Of a stretch of DNA of 64,000 nt, positions 7,654 to 16,709 are shown one piece after another. A program made the position numbers and the translations under genes. Within the stretch, counting starts at the first letter, position 1; every line of letters starts with the position of its first letter. Source of the stretch: an uncultured Acidimicrobiales bacterium (lineage in GTDB: Bacteria; Actinomycetota; Acidimicrobiia; Acidimicrobiales; SHLQ01); contig CAKZVC010000005.1 of assembly GCA_937922235.1 (NCBI GenBank), forward strand, positions 1 through 64,000. Reading direction: 5' to 3'. The notes below the pieces were generated by a model. That model was not told the DNA's origin and did no database searches. It was given only the letters and a program-made list of their open reading frames with translations.

Positions 7654-8451
7654 ATGAGCCCTCGTATCGATGACCTGTTCAACCTCACCGGAAAGACAGC
7701 GGTCATAACGGGAGGCTCACGTGGCATTGGCGAGATGATCGCTGAGGGGTACATCGATGCTGGGGCATCGACGGTCATCATCACGGCTCGCAAGGCCGAA
7801 GCGCTCCAGGCAACTGCCGACCGGCTGAACGCCAAGGGCGCGGGCAAGGTCATTGCGATGCCAGGCGACCTTTCGACACCTGAGGGCATCACGGCCTTCG
7901 CCGACGCGGTCAAGGCCGAGGTTGATGCCATCGACATTCTCGTGAACAACGCCGGTGCCGCATGGGGCGCCCCGCTTGGGGAGTACCCGGTCGATGGCTG
8001 GGACAAGGTCATGAACGTCAACGTTCGAAGCATCTACTTCCTCACGCAGGAATTGGTCGATCACTTGCGAGGCGCTGGTACTGAAGATGACCCGGCACGC
8101 GTCATCAACGTCGGCTCGGTCGACGGGCTTCGTGCCTGCGATATCGAGCACTACGCCTACTCGACCTCGAAGGCTGCTGTGCATCACCTCACCCGTCAGC
8201 TGGCCAAGCGTCTCAAGCACGAGAACGTACGTGTCAACGCCATTGCACCAGGACCGTTCGAGTCGAACATGATGGCCTTTGCCCTTCGTGACGAAGAAGC
8301 TCGTGCGGCAGTTGCCGCTGACGTGCCAGTCGGCCGTATTGGCAACCCCGACGACATGGCCGGCCTCACGATCTTCCTTGCGTCGAAGGCCGGGGCCTAC
8401 CTGACCGGCGTGACCATCCCGGTCGGCGGCGGCATCGCTACTGCCGACTAG
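7654..8451 (+). CDS. Short-chain dehydrogenase/reductase
   Basis: 265 residues, classical SDR. The cofactor motif T-G-G-S-R-G-I-G spans 19-26, N-N-A-G spans 97-100, and the catalytic set is S154, Y168 and K172 (Y-S-T-S-K). The C-terminal P-x-G-G-G segment closes the fold. The residue after the second strand (T-A-R-K) suggests NADP preference. It resembles 3-oxoacyl-ACP reductase and gluconate 5-dehydrogenase-type SDRs but cannot be placed further. Predicted cytoplasmic. Confidence 0.9.
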   Translation: MSPRIDDLFNLTGKTAVITGGSRGIGEMIAEGYIDAGASTVIITARKAEALQATADRLNAKGAGKVIAMPGDLSTPEGITAFADAVKAEVDAIDILVNNAGAAWGAPLGEYPVDGWDKVMNVNVRSIYFLTQELVDHLRGAGTEDDPARVINVGSVDGLRACDIEHYAYSTSKAAVHHLTRQLAKRLKHENVRVNAIAPGPFESNMMAFALRDEEARAAVAADVPVGRIGNPDDMAGLTIFLASKAGAYLTGVTIPVGGGIATAD

Positions 8452-8490
8452 CTTTTCGCCACCTCACGAACGGTCGTCTAGGGCCGATAG

Positions 8491-10284
8491 TTGCCCGTGC
8501 GGCGAATTCACTCGATTCTGGCGCTCAGTGCGGTCGCGTTGGGGCTGGCCCTGACAGCGACGGTGATCTGGTGGTCCTCACGCGGCCACGGTCTCATCGA
8601 CGAATCGCTGTATCTGACCATGATCGACAAGCCGGCTGCCGGCATTCGGTTCCCGAGTGCGTTTCATGTGCTGCTCAACCCGTTGTGGGAGTTGTCCGGG
8701 GAATCCATCCCTCGTTGGCGGCTTCTCCGCGCTGCTGTCGATATCGGGGTGGACGTCGTGTTCGCCACGACACTTGTGCGCTGGGTCCACCATCACTATC
8801 CACAATCGGCAATGGGCCAGGTATGGCCGCGGGTCGCTGCGGTCGCATCGATCACGGTCGCTGGGTTTGGCACGTGGGCATGGGCACCAAACGGAATTGG
8901 CTACAACGAGCTCGCATCGATCCTGCTTACGATGCTCGCCACGCTGCTCATCGTGCTCGCCTGGGACGATTGCGCACGATCGAAGGTTGTCGCTGCGTCA
9001 GTTGCGACCGGCGCCCTGCTGTTCTTGATGCTGCTCGTCCGGTACACCGCCATGGCCGGCTTTGTTCTCGCACTCTCAGCGGTGCTCGTGCACAGGCGCG
9101 GGGTTGCTGGAGCGCTTCGAATTGCTCCGTTCATTGCTAGCGGAGCCGCAGCGGCGGCAGTGTTTGTACACCTGGCGATCTTCGATCTTGGGCAGATTCT
9201 TGTGGGAATCGTCGAAAGTACATCTGAGGCTGCTCAGGGAACCCATGGGCCAGTAGCGCTTCTCGGCACACATCTGCTGTCGACCGCGGAAGCCCTTGTT
9301 GACGGGCTTCGGTACGGAGGACCGTTCATTGTTGTGTTGGCGATCTTCACCTTTGCTGAACAGCGGGTCGGCGCTAGCGACGATCCTGATCCCGAGCGGC
9401 CAACAATGCGTCACCCGCAGCCGGCGGCCATCGCAATCGCAGCTGTAGTGGCGGGAGCGCTGCTGCTGATCAGAACGCCGATCACCGGTGTCGAAAAGAG
9501 TCTGATGGCGATCAACACCTGGGCCTTCAACGCCCTTCTTCTTGGGTTGTGGATCGTGGTTCAGGGCGTACGAAGCTCACTCAGCAATGCTGGTGTGCGG
9601 TCGGTGTCATCGGTCTGGACGCTCGCGGCTGCGCTCGTCGCCATTCCTGTGATGTTCTCGTTCGGCACGGCAAATCCGCTCTACCTCAATGCCATTTCGC
9701 TTGCACCGTTGTGGTTCGGCGCCACCATCATCGCGATGTCGCCGGCAGCAACGCGTGATCGGTTTTCTCGAGGGGCCGTCGTTGGCTTGAGCATCCTCAC
9801 GTTCTCTGTCTCGATACTCGCGTATGCCGGCATCACTACGACGCTGTTCGGGCCGAACGGCAGTCAGGACACCCGAGTCACCGCTGGCCGGTTCGAGGGT
9901 TTGCTGCTCGACTCGGAAACGGCCCGGTTCGTTGGCGAGCTCGAAACCCTTCGCGGTCAGTTGGATGACGATCCGACCGTGATTTCCTTTTGGCGGCGGC
10001 CTGCGGTTCCGTTTGCACTCGATGGCGAGGGAATCGGCTTCCCCTGGTATTCGAACTTCTCGAAGGATGCTGACTCTGCCCTTATGGCCGGAGCCTGTCG
10101 TGCGGACGGGGCACCGACAGGCCAGATCGTGCTCGTGACCGAGGAGACCGACCCGGAGGAGTTTGGGCCGTTCCGCGAAGCACTTGCCGAATGCGGTATT
10201 GCCTACCCGGGTGGCTTCGAGCACATGACGCAGTTAACAGAGGCGAATGGTCAAACGCTCGACGTGTTTGTGGCGAGGCGGTAG
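8491..10284 (+). CDS. Polytopic membrane protein, GT-C glycosyltransferase-like topology
   Basis: 597 residues with an N-terminal membrane helix (about 8-27), roughly nine further helices to about residue 450, then a soluble C-terminal domain of about 140 residues. The loop after helix 1 carries an acidic pair in L-I-D-E-S-L-Y, where GT-C glycosyltransferases place their catalytic acidic residues; this is the only functional hint. I do not recognise the family. The start is TTG at 8491, with GTG at 8497 as an alternative; a standalone ATG is lacking. The sucrase/ferredoxin-like gene follows after 27 bases. A role in transfer of a lipid-linked sugar to an envelope component would be consistent but is not shown. 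Confidence 0.6.
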   Translation: MPVRRIHSILALSAVALGLALTATVIWWSSRGHGLIDESLYLTMIDKPAAGIRFPSAFHVLLNPLWELSGESIPRWRLLRAAVDIGVDVVFATTLVRWVHHHYPQSAMGQVWPRVAAVASITVAGFGTWAWAPNGIGYNELASILLTMLATLLIVLAWDDCARSKVVAASVATGALLFLMLLVRYTAMAGFVLALSAVLVHRRGVAGALRIAPFIASGAAAAAVFVHLAIFDLGQILVGIVESTSEAAQGTHGPVALLGTHLLSTAEALVDGLRYGGPFIVVLAIFTFAEQRVGASDDPDPERPTMRHPQPAAIAIAAVVAGALLLIRTPITGVEKSLMAINTWAFNALLLGLWIVVQGVRSSLSNAGVRSVSSVWTLAAALVAIPVMFSFGTANPLYLNAISLAPLWFGATIIAMSPAATRDRFSRGAVVGLSILTFSVSILAYAGITTTLFGPNGSQDTRVTAGRFEGLLLDSETARFVGELETLRGQLDDDPTVISFWRRPAVPFALDGEGIGFPWYSNFSKDADSALMAGACRADGAPTGQIVLVTEETDPEEFGPFREALAECGIAYPGGFEHMTQLTEANGQTLDVFVARR

Positions 10285-10311
10285 GTCAACGCCGCCCAAT
10301 AGACTGCTTGC

Positions 10312-11214
10312 ATGAGCATCAGTCTTCCACTCGCCACCGAGTCGGTCCGATGCGTGGACTTCGCCGTAGCGAACCAGCTCGACCCGGGCGGAACTGCGCT
10401 TGCACCTGACGTTGTGGTGTTGGTCGAGGTCGACGAGCCATGGCCCAAGCCTGTTGGCAAGCACGAGTCGCTCGTTGATCTTGTTTACGCGTGCCAAGAG
10501 TGGCCCGAGCAGATTCGTCTGCTCGCAGCTGTTCCTCGAGGCGACGAGCCCCGGCGCGTACTTGTGTTTCGACCAACACCTACGGGCATGACGCGTGCCG
10601 AGCAGCTGCTCTGTGCTGACCCTGTTGGCGCGTTGCGCTCGGCTTTGGGCGGCGATGGCGCTGAATCGCTTGCCACGGCTGATGGCATCACGTCGATGTT
10701 GATTTGCACTCAGGGTTCACACGACATCTGCTGTGGTGAGGATGGCGCTCGGTTCGCTGAGTGGGCCGAAGCCAACGCTGATGTAGAAGTCTTCCGAGTG
10801 AGCCATACCGGTGGGCACCGATTCTCGCCAACCGCCATGACGCTGCCCGACGGACGCATGTGGGCCTACCTCGATGCCGACTCCGCTGACCAGATACTCA
10901 TCCGTCGCGACGACGCAGCGTCGGTTGTTCGCCAATGCCGCGGCTGGTGGGGTGCCCCGACGGGGCCCGCTCAGGTCGGTGAGCGTGCAGTGTTTGGCGA
11001 GCTCGGTTTTGAGGCCGACAACATCGAGCGATTGGTTTCGGTCGAAGATTCCGATGGACGCTACGACGTTCGCGTCCGAGCCGGTGATGTGAACTACCTG
11101 GTGCAAGTTGAGGTTGGGCGAGAAGTGCCGACGATTGCCTGCGGCGCTCCCGGTGGTGAACCAATCAAACCGGGTCGCGAGTGGCGAGTGAGCTCGGGGC
11201 CGGCTGCGCAGTGA
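10312..11214 (+). CDS. Sucrase/ferredoxin-like family protein (thioredoxin-fold Fe-S protein)
   Basis: 300 residues. The C-terminal half shows the Suc_Fer-like / Apd1 pattern: C132-T-Q-G-x-H-D-I-C140-C141-G, then H165-T-G-G-H169-R-F-S-P-T-A. In yeast Apd1 a thioredoxin-like domain binds a [2Fe-2S] cluster through cysteines and the two histidines of an H-x3-H motif, and the same spacing is seen here. It is probably a cytoplasmic electron-transfer protein; the partner is unknown. Its stop overlaps the GTG of the following lipoprotein gene. Confidence 0.83.
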   Translation: MSISLPLATESVRCVDFAVANQLDPGGTALAPDVVVLVEVDEPWPKPVGKHESLVDLVYACQEWPEQIRLLAAVPRGDEPRRVLVFRPTPTGMTRAEQLLCADPVGALRSALGGDGAESLATADGITSMLICTQGSHDICCGEDGARFAEWAEANADVEVFRVSHTGGHRFSPTAMTLPDGRMWAYLDADSADQILIRRDDAASVVRQCRGWWGAPTGPAQVGERAVFGELGFEADNIERLVSVEDSDGRYDVRVRAGDVNYLVQVEVGREVPTIACGAPGGEPIKPGREWRVSSGPAAQ

Positions 11215-12044
11215 GGCGGCCGATAGCGCTCGCTGTTGCTCTCGTGCTTGCAGTCAGCTCCTGTTCTTGGTCGACGACGGAGAATCCCGATCAGGCCGAA
11301 AGTGGGATCCCACCGTTGCCTCCGGTAGCGACAAACCAGTTAGGCATCCCCGTCGCTCCCGGCGACACAAGCGGTCAGGTCGAGAGCGACAGCCCAGCAA
11401 CTGAGCCCACTATCTCTGACGAACCTGTCGAGCGCCTGCCGGACAATCAGGGGATTGTCGAAGCGTCGAATTGGCTGGCCCGCACCGCGATGGATTCGAG
11501 CTCGGTCGAGTTGGTGTGGTCGCCGGTAGACGGTGCCAAGACGTACCGGCTCTACCGGCTGCCAACCGACGAGGCTGACTACGACGCGATTGCCACCGGC
11601 AGCCTCGCCGGAGCCAACGAGGTCTATGAAGGCAACGAGTACGGCTTCATCGATACCGACGTCCCTGAGAACACGTTCCTCACGTACCTCGTGGTGGCCG
11701 AGCTCGACGACGGGTCGACCGAACCCCGCTGGACCGAGGCGCTCACGGTCGACGACGTAACACCGCCCACGCCGGTGACCGGCCTGACCGCCGAAGTAAC
11801 GAACGATGGCGTGCTCCTGAAGTGGGATCCATCAACCGATGACGTCGAGTTCGCGGCCTACAACGTGCAGGTGTTCGTCGATGGGCAGCTGCAGTACCTT
11901 GGCGGCGGCGCCGATCCGGGCCAAACGTCGTTCCTCGACAACGAACCGCTCGATGGGCTCAACCGCTACGTCGTCGCTGCGGTCGACTTTCACAACAACG
12001 TGTCTGCTGCGGCTGAGGTCGAAGTCGACTTCGACCTACGATGA
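11211..12044 (+). CDS. Lipoprotein with fibronectin type III-like domains
   Basis: 277 residues from a GTG that overlaps the preceding stop (GTGA). This start gives a compact lipoprotein signal: R-R, then a hydrophobic run and the lipobox A-V-S-S-C, so the mature protein should be anchored by its cysteine on the outer face of the membrane. A proline- and serine-rich linker follows to about residue 70. The rest contains two beta-sandwich repeats of FnIII type, each with the S-V-E-L-V-W or G-V-L-L-K-W strand followed by a tyrosine-rich Y-R-L-Y-R or Y-N-V-Q-V strand. No catalytic residues are seen; a binding or adhesion role is likely. The next gene's ATG overlaps its stop (ATGA). Confidence 0.75.
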   Translation: MRRPIALAVALVLAVSSCSWSTTENPDQAESGIPPLPPVATNQLGIPVAPGDTSGQVESDSPATEPTISDEPVERLPDNQGIVEASNWLARTAMDSSSVELVWSPVDGAKTYRLYRLPTDEADYDAIATGSLAGANEVYEGNEYGFIDTDVPENTFLTYLVVAELDDGSTEPRWTEALTVDDVTPPTPVTGLTAEVTNDGVLLKWDPSTDDVEFAAYNVQVFVDGQLQYLGGGADPGQTSFLDNEPLDGLNRYVVAAVDFHNNVSAAAEVEVDFDLR

Positions 12045-12973
12045 CCTCAATGAATCGACGCCGGATCGCCGTTGCCCCCACCTCGCGCCCCGCCATGTTC
12101 GATGCGATGATGCAAGCAGTGATCGACGCAGGCGGTGAGCCAGCCCCGATCGCTGAAGCGTCCGCCTTGATGTGGGCTGATCCCGCCGCGGCAGCTGAGT
12201 TCCCGGGAGTCGTCGAGGCCGCCCCCGAGCTTGAGTGGGTCCAGCTTCCGTACGCCGGCATCGAGAACTTTGCCGATCAGCTCGACCCGTCGAAGACCTG
12301 GACGTGTGGCAAGGGCGTGTATGCCGAGCCGGTCGCCGAGCACATCATTGCGCTGACGCTGGCAGGGTTTCGCCATCTGCACACGTCGATCCCGGCCAGA
12401 TCATGGCCCAAGCAGCAAGGTCGGAATCTCCTAGGGGCCAACGTCACCGTTATTGGCGGCGGTGGCATCACCGAGTCGCTATTGACCTTGCTCGAGCCGT
12501 GGCGAAAAAAGGTCACCGTGGTCCGCCGCTCGGCCACACCGCTCGAGGGCGCGGTGCGCACGGTGACGATGGACGACGTCACATCGGCGATCGCACACGC
12601 TGATGTTGTCGTGATCGCTGCGGCGCTTACCGACGAGACTCGAGGCATGGTCGACGCCGACTTCCTTCGAGCCATGAACGACGATGCCTGGCTGATCAAC
12701 GTGGCCCGGGGCGGGTTGATCGTGACGGACGATCTTGTCGATGCGCTCACCGAAGGCGTGATTGCGGGCGCTGGTCTCGATGTCACCGATCCCGAACCAC
12801 TTCCGCACGGCCATCCGCTGTGGGAGATCGAAAACTGCATCATCACCCCGCACGTGGGGAACACCCCAGAAATGGGTCTACCGCTCATTGCAGAACGGGT
12901 CCGGCGCAACGTCGAGCGCTGGATTGCCGAGGAACCGCTAGTTGGTCTTGTCGACGTAGAAGCGGGGTACTAG
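12041..12973 (+). CDS. D-isomer specific 2-hydroxyacid dehydrogenase
   Basis: 310 residues. The NAD-binding domain (about 100-280) has the motif V-I-G-G-G-G-I near residue 132, the catalytic arginine in V-A-R-G-G, an acidic segment G-L-D-V-T-D-P-E-P-L and the histidine of T-P-H-V-G-N, which together form the Arg-Glu-His set of this family. It should reduce a 2-keto acid or oxidise the D-2-hydroxy acid; substrate unknown. The ATG overlaps the lipoprotein stop and the next gene begins directly after this stop, so translation is coupled through the block. Confidence 0.88.
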   Translation: MTSMNRRRIAVAPTSRPAMFDAMMQAVIDAGGEPAPIAEASALMWADPAAAAEFPGVVEAAPELEWVQLPYAGIENFADQLDPSKTWTCGKGVYAEPVAEHIIALTLAGFRHLHTSIPARSWPKQQGRNLLGANVTVIGGGGITESLLTLLEPWRKKVTVVRRSATPLEGAVRTVTMDDVTSAIAHADVVVIAAALTDETRGMVDADFLRAMNDDAWLINVARGGLIVTDDLVDALTEGVIAGAGLDVTDPEPLPHGHPLWEIENCIITPHVGNTPEMGLPLIAERVRRNVERWIAEEPLVGLVDVEAGY

Positions 12974-14188
12974 ATGGGTGACTATCACCAGTTCGGACCG
13001 ATCACGACGCTGCACAAGCTGTCCGCTCGTCCGATCGAAAGCTTGGAAGCCGACCTTGTTGACTGGTCGAGGACCAGGCCGATGGCGCTCGTTATCCCCG
13101 CGCTCTACAGCGAGCTCGGTGGTGATGCACTCGAGAACATCGTCGAGGAGCTCACGAAGGTTCCGTACCTCAGCGAGGTGATCATTGGGATCGATCGGGC
13201 GAACGAAGACGAGTTCAACCACGCAAAAGAGTTCTTCAGTCGGCTACCGCAACGGCATCGCTTGCTCTGGAACGACGGCCCGCGGATGACCGAGCTCGAC
13301 GCCGAGTTCGATGCACTCGGCATTGCCCCGAACCAGCCTGGCAAGGGTCGCAACGTTTGGTACTGCATGGGCTACTACCTGGCATCGGGCCGGGCAACGG
13401 CCGTGGCGCTGCACGATGCAGATGTACTGACGTACGACCGCGGCATGCTCGCCCGGCTCCTGTACCCGGTCGCGCATCCGACGTTCGGCTATGCGTTCTC
13501 GAAGGGCTATTACTTCCGCTCTGATGGAGAGAAGCTGAATGGCCGTGTCACTCGCTTGATGGTCGCCCCACTGTTGCAAGCACTGCGGGTGACGCTCGAT
13601 CAGAGCGATGAGTACCTCGAGTTCTTGCAGAGCTTCCGCTATCCGCTTGCTGGCGAGTTTGCGATGCACACCAACGTCGTCCGTAACATGCGGTTCCCGA
13701 GCGACTGGGGCCTTGAGATTGGTGTGCTCAGCGAGCTGTACCGTCGCTACACACCGCAGCGAATCTGTCAGGTCGATATTGCGGGTGCGTACGACCACAA
13801 GCATCAGAGCGTGTCACCGGAAGACAAAGAGCGTGGCCTGCACAAGATGTCGATCGACATCGCCAAGGCGCTGTTCCGTAAGCTCGCCATCGACGGTGAG
13901 ATCCTGACCCCGGAGACCTTCCGCACGATCAAGGCGAGCTACTACCGCACGGCCCTCGACCACGTCGATCGCTATCACAACGATGCGGTCATCAACGGGT
14001 TCGAAAGCCAGCGCCATGCTGAAGAGACGATGGTCGAGCTCTTCGCCAGCGCCATCATGGACGCCGGTGCCGAGTTCCTGAACAACCCGATGGAAACGCC
14101 GTTCATCGCAAGCTGGGCACGGGTGATGAGCGCGATGCCGAACGTGTTCGAGCGCATCGCCGACGCCGTCGAAGCCGACAACGCCTAG
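12974..14188 (+). CDS. GT-A fold glycosyltransferase, similar to glucosyl-3-phosphoglycerate synthases
   Basis: 404 residues. The N-terminal half has the GT-A nucleotide-sugar pattern: A-L-V-I-P-A-L-Y near residue 37, V-I-I-G-I-D-R near 72, P-G-K-G-R-N near 120 and the D-x-D metal motif in A-L-H-D-A-D-V near 145. The P-G-K-G plus H-D-A-D arrangement resembles glucosyl- or mannosyl-3-phosphoglycerate synthases and related GT81-type enzymes. No membrane helix is evident. The ATG follows the dehydrogenase stop with no gap. If the assignment holds, it would make a compatible solute or a precursor of methylglucose polysaccharide; the acceptor is not proved. Confidence 0.65.
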   Translation: MGDYHQFGPITTLHKLSARPIESLEADLVDWSRTRPMALVIPALYSELGGDALENIVEELTKVPYLSEVIIGIDRANEDEFNHAKEFFSRLPQRHRLLWNDGPRMTELDAEFDALGIAPNQPGKGRNVWYCMGYYLASGRATAVALHDADVLTYDRGMLARLLYPVAHPTFGYAFSKGYYFRSDGEKLNGRVTRLMVAPLLQALRVTLDQSDEYLEFLQSFRYPLAGEFAMHTNVVRNMRFPSDWGLEIGVLSELYRRYTPQRICQVDIAGAYDHKHQSVSPEDKERGLHKMSIDIAKALFRKLAIDGEILTPETFRTIKASYYRTALDHVDRYHNDAVINGFESQRHAEETMVELFASAIMDAGAEFLNNPMETPFIASWARVMSAMPNVFERIADAVEADNA

Positions 14189-14199
14189 CCGCTTCGGCA

Positions 14200-15276
14200 G
14201 TGGACCTCAGCCGGATCACCGCGATCGTCGAAGAGGCGGTTGAGGCCGGCGAGCTTCCTGGCGTGGGTTTATCGATTCGTTCGCGAAGCACGTCAGTTGA
14301 TGTCATTGCGGGCGTGGCCGACGTCCACGGCTCCGTGCTCAGCGGCGATTCGATCGGCCGCTACTACTCGTCGGCCAAGCTCGTCACCAGCATCGTTGTG
14401 TTGCAACGTATGGAGGCTGGCGAGCTCGAGCTCGATGCTGCAGTCTCGACCATCCTTCCCGAGTGGGCCGATGTCGACGAAGCGCCGACCATTCGACAGC
14501 TGCTCACCCATACCGCCGGACTGACGTACCCGGCCGACCCGGCCACCGGCGATGTCGACCCCGTCGATGCCGCCTACTTCACCGCGGGCATCAACCATGA
14601 GGGTTCGATGTCGCTTGAAGACTTCAGCAGTCGCCTTGCCGCGCAGCCGCTCTGCTTCGCCCCTGGCACCCAATGGCGCTACAGCTTGGCCCATGACCTG
14701 CTCGGGCGGGTGGTCGAGGTCGTTGCGAACGCCTCGTTGAGCGAGCTCGCCAACCGGCGTATCTTCGAGCCTCTCGGGCTCACCCGCACTAGCTTCACGG
14801 CCGCCGCGCTGCCCGACGAGCTCGGGTCGTGCTGGATACATCGCCCAGATAGCGATCCTCGCTACGAGCTCGCCGACCCGGGCGGACCCGATTCAGCCTT
14901 CCTGAACCCCGACCGAATGCTGTCTGGGGGAGGGGGCTTGATCTCGACGCTCAACGACTACACCCGACTGTGCGAGGCCGTGTTGCATGCCGACGACAGG
15001 CTGCTCTGTGCCGAGTCGTTCGACGAGCTGCTCACCGACCAGCTCGCGGCCGACATCGTCGGGCCCGACGAACACAGCGGGTTTGGGTTCGGCGGGCTCG
15101 TTGCCAGAGCGGGCGGCCTCTTGCCGGAGGGTGCGTTCAGTTGGGGAGGGTACGCAGGGACGCAGTTTCTCATCGACCGAAACTCGGGCACGGTTGTCTG
15201 CCTGCATCTGCAAGTGCAACACGATTTCACCGTCACGCTTTGGCCCGAGATTCTGTCGTACCTATTCGAGCAGTAA
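14200..15276 (+). CDS. Serine hydrolase of the beta-lactamase class C / PBP-like family
   Basis: 358 residues from a GTG. The nucleophile motif S-x-x-K is S57-S-A-K60 in Y-Y-S-S-A-K-L-V. The Y-x-N box appears as Y-S-L within W-R-Y-S-L-A-H-D-L-L-G, and the third motif as a glycine-rich W-G-G-Y-A-G-T. There is no signal peptide, so it is likely a cytoplasmic esterase or peptidase of the EstB kind and not a secreted beta-lactamase. It starts 11 bases after the glycosyltransferase and its 3' end overlaps the convergent HNH gene by 15 bases. Confidence 0.85.
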   Translation: MDLSRITAIVEEAVEAGELPGVGLSIRSRSTSVDVIAGVADVHGSVLSGDSIGRYYSSAKLVTSIVVLQRMEAGELELDAAVSTILPEWADVDEAPTIRQLLTHTAGLTYPADPATGDVDPVDAAYFTAGINHEGSMSLEDFSSRLAAQPLCFAPGTQWRYSLAHDLLGRVVEVVANASLSELANRRIFEPLGLTRTSFTAAALPDELGSCWIHRPDSDPRYELADPGGPDSAFLNPDRMLSGGGGLISTLNDYTRLCEAVLHADDRLLCAESFDELLTDQLAADIVGPDEHSGFGFGGLVARAGGLLPEGAFSWGGYAGTQFLIDRNSGTVVCLHLQVQHDFTVTLWPEILSYLFEQ

Positions 15277-16647
15277 TTGTTGGCCGGTGGCAGCATCTGC
15301 CACTGGGGTCGCTGGTGGTGTTTCGGGCTTGGCTCGTTGCCGCGGTGACCCGTTCGATGCCGGCCGTTTCGGCGGGATCTCGTGTTTGAGCGCTGGTCGC
15401 AGTTTCCAGATGCCCTGCTCGTCTCGGAACAGGGTGAGGTTCCGGTCGTGAATGTGGTCGTGGCAGTCGTCGCACACCAGCGCGAGCTCATCGATGTTCG
15501 TCTCGCCTCGGATGGGAGCGTTGTATGGCTTCAGATGGTGGGCAACGCAGTGGTCATGGTGAGCGCTGCACCGCACGCAACCGCCGTCGCGGGCGATGAG
15601 GCCCTTGACCTGGGCTGGGGTGGCGTACCGGGTGGAACGACCTTGCCAAAGCAGCTCTCCGGTGGCGGAGTAGATCTGGCCGATGAAGTCAGCGCCGCAG
15701 CAGTACTTCTGGACGATGGAGGGAGGAAGCACGGTGCCATCGCTTGCCGTGATCGCCGACACGGTGTCGGCTCCGGTTGCTTGGTCGAGCGTGAGGTTGA
15801 TGAACACCGTGGCCCGTCGATCCTGAGGGCGCTGCCGGGATGGTGAAGCTGTCTTGGTTGTGCCTGACTTCGTTGCGTCTGCTTCCGCGATGTCATCGCC
15901 CCGACCCGTCAGCAGCGCAATGCCTGCGTCGTACTGCCGTTGTTGATCAGTGCGAGGATGTTGGTCGTGCGGGAGATCTCGGCCGCCGTCCTTGTCGTAG
16001 AGCCGGTTCGCCCCGGCCATGATGTTGCGCTCGGCCTGATCGATCGAGTGGTCGTCGCCCTCAAACACGAGGCAGCTGCGCCCGGTGCCAGGCTTGCGGT
16101 ACTTGTAGACTTTGCGGCCTTTGCGAGCCTGATCGTGCAGAGACTGACTGTTGTCTTCGGTGTTCTGGCGGATGTACTCAGCCGCAGTCTTCTTGCCCTG
16201 TTCGGGAGTCGAATTGGCAATCTTCTCGATAAGGGCATCATCGATGGCCGCCTTGCCGTCGGTCTTCTCGGCGGCTTCGGCAATGACATCGGTCTGTTCG
16301 GTGGAGAGTGCGCCAGAGGCCAACTTCTCGGCAAGTTCCGGGTTCGCGTTGACTGCCTTGGCTCGCTTCGTGCGCTTCTTTGCATCGGCCTTTGACGTCT
16401 GGCCGCTGGAGGTGAAGTCGCGCTCGATATCACGATCGCGGGCGCCCTTGTCGAACCGTTCGGCGAGCAGTGAAGCCTCGGCTGCATCGAGGCGTCGGCG
16501 GCAAAAGTCGATGAGCTGCAGTGACGTTTCGCGCGGAACGGCGTTGAGCTCGTGCGAGATGCCGATCATGTGGTCGGTGACGCGCAGCACAACACCGTTG
16601 CCATCATGCGGATCGCCCGCAAAGGAGTTGGTGGAAGCCGATGCCAT
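15262..16647 (-). CDS. DUF222 / 13E12-type HNH endonuclease
   Basis: About 461 residues. The N-terminal two thirds is the helical, basic DUF222 region (A-E-A-S-L-L-A-E-R-F and a run of lysine/arginine), and the end is an HNH nuclease with zinc-binding cysteines: C-V-R-C, H-H-L-K-P-Y, T-N-x-D-E-L-A-L-V-C, C-H-D-H-I-H. Hundreds of such genes occur in actinobacteria; 13E12 proteins of mycobacteria are DNA-damage induced. A perfect LexA box (16660-16677) covers the alternative ATG at 16668, so the downstream ATG at 16647 was preferred; ATGs at 16668 and 16692 would add 7 and 15 residues. The product may act in DNA repair, gene transfer or selfish spread. Confidence 0.87.
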   Translation of the reverse strand: MASASTNSFAGDPHDGNGVVLRVTDHMIGISHELNAVPRETSLQLIDFCRRRLDAAEASLLAERFDKGARDRDIERDFTSSGQTSKADAKKRTKRAKAVNANPELAEKLASGALSTEQTDVIAEAAEKTDGKAAIDDALIEKIANSTPEQGKKTAAEYIRQNTEDNSQSLHDQARKGRKVYKYRKPGTGRSCLVFEGDDHSIDQAERNIMAGANRLYDKDGGRDLPHDQHPRTDQQRQYDAGIALLTGRGDDIAEADATKSGTTKTASPSRQRPQDRRATVFINLTLDQATGADTVSAITASDGTVLPPSIVQKYCCGADFIGQIYSATGELLWQGRSTRYATPAQVKGLIARDGGCVRCSAHHDHCVAHHLKPYNAPIRGETNIDELALVCDDCHDHIHDRNLTLFRDEQGIWKLRPALKHEIPPKRPASNGSPRQRAKPETPPATPVADAATGQQLLLE

Positions 16648-16659
16648 ATCAAACAAGGT

Positions 16660-16677
16660 ATCGAACATATGTTCGAT
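16660..16677. promoter_or_regulatory. LexA (SOS) box
   Basis: The 18-base palindrome ATCGAACATATGTTCGAT contains TCGAAC-N4-GTTCGA, the LexA operator consensus of mycobacteria and related actinobacteria, with no mismatch. It lies 13-30 bases before the chosen ATG of the HNH gene, a position that would block transcription start. Confidence 0.88.
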
Positions 16678-16709
16678 TTGCAACCTGGGCATGCGGGATT
16701 CTTGCGTTG

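Noticed and set aside
13996-14020. GGTTCGAAA stretch recalling a tRNA T-loop
   Set aside because: It lies within the glycosyltransferase frame and no acceptor or anticodon stems can be drawn around it.
14200-15276. Antibiotic-resistance beta-lactamase
   Set aside because: No signal peptide and the second motif is Y-S-L instead of Y-x-N; a cytoplasmic esterase or peptidase is more likely.
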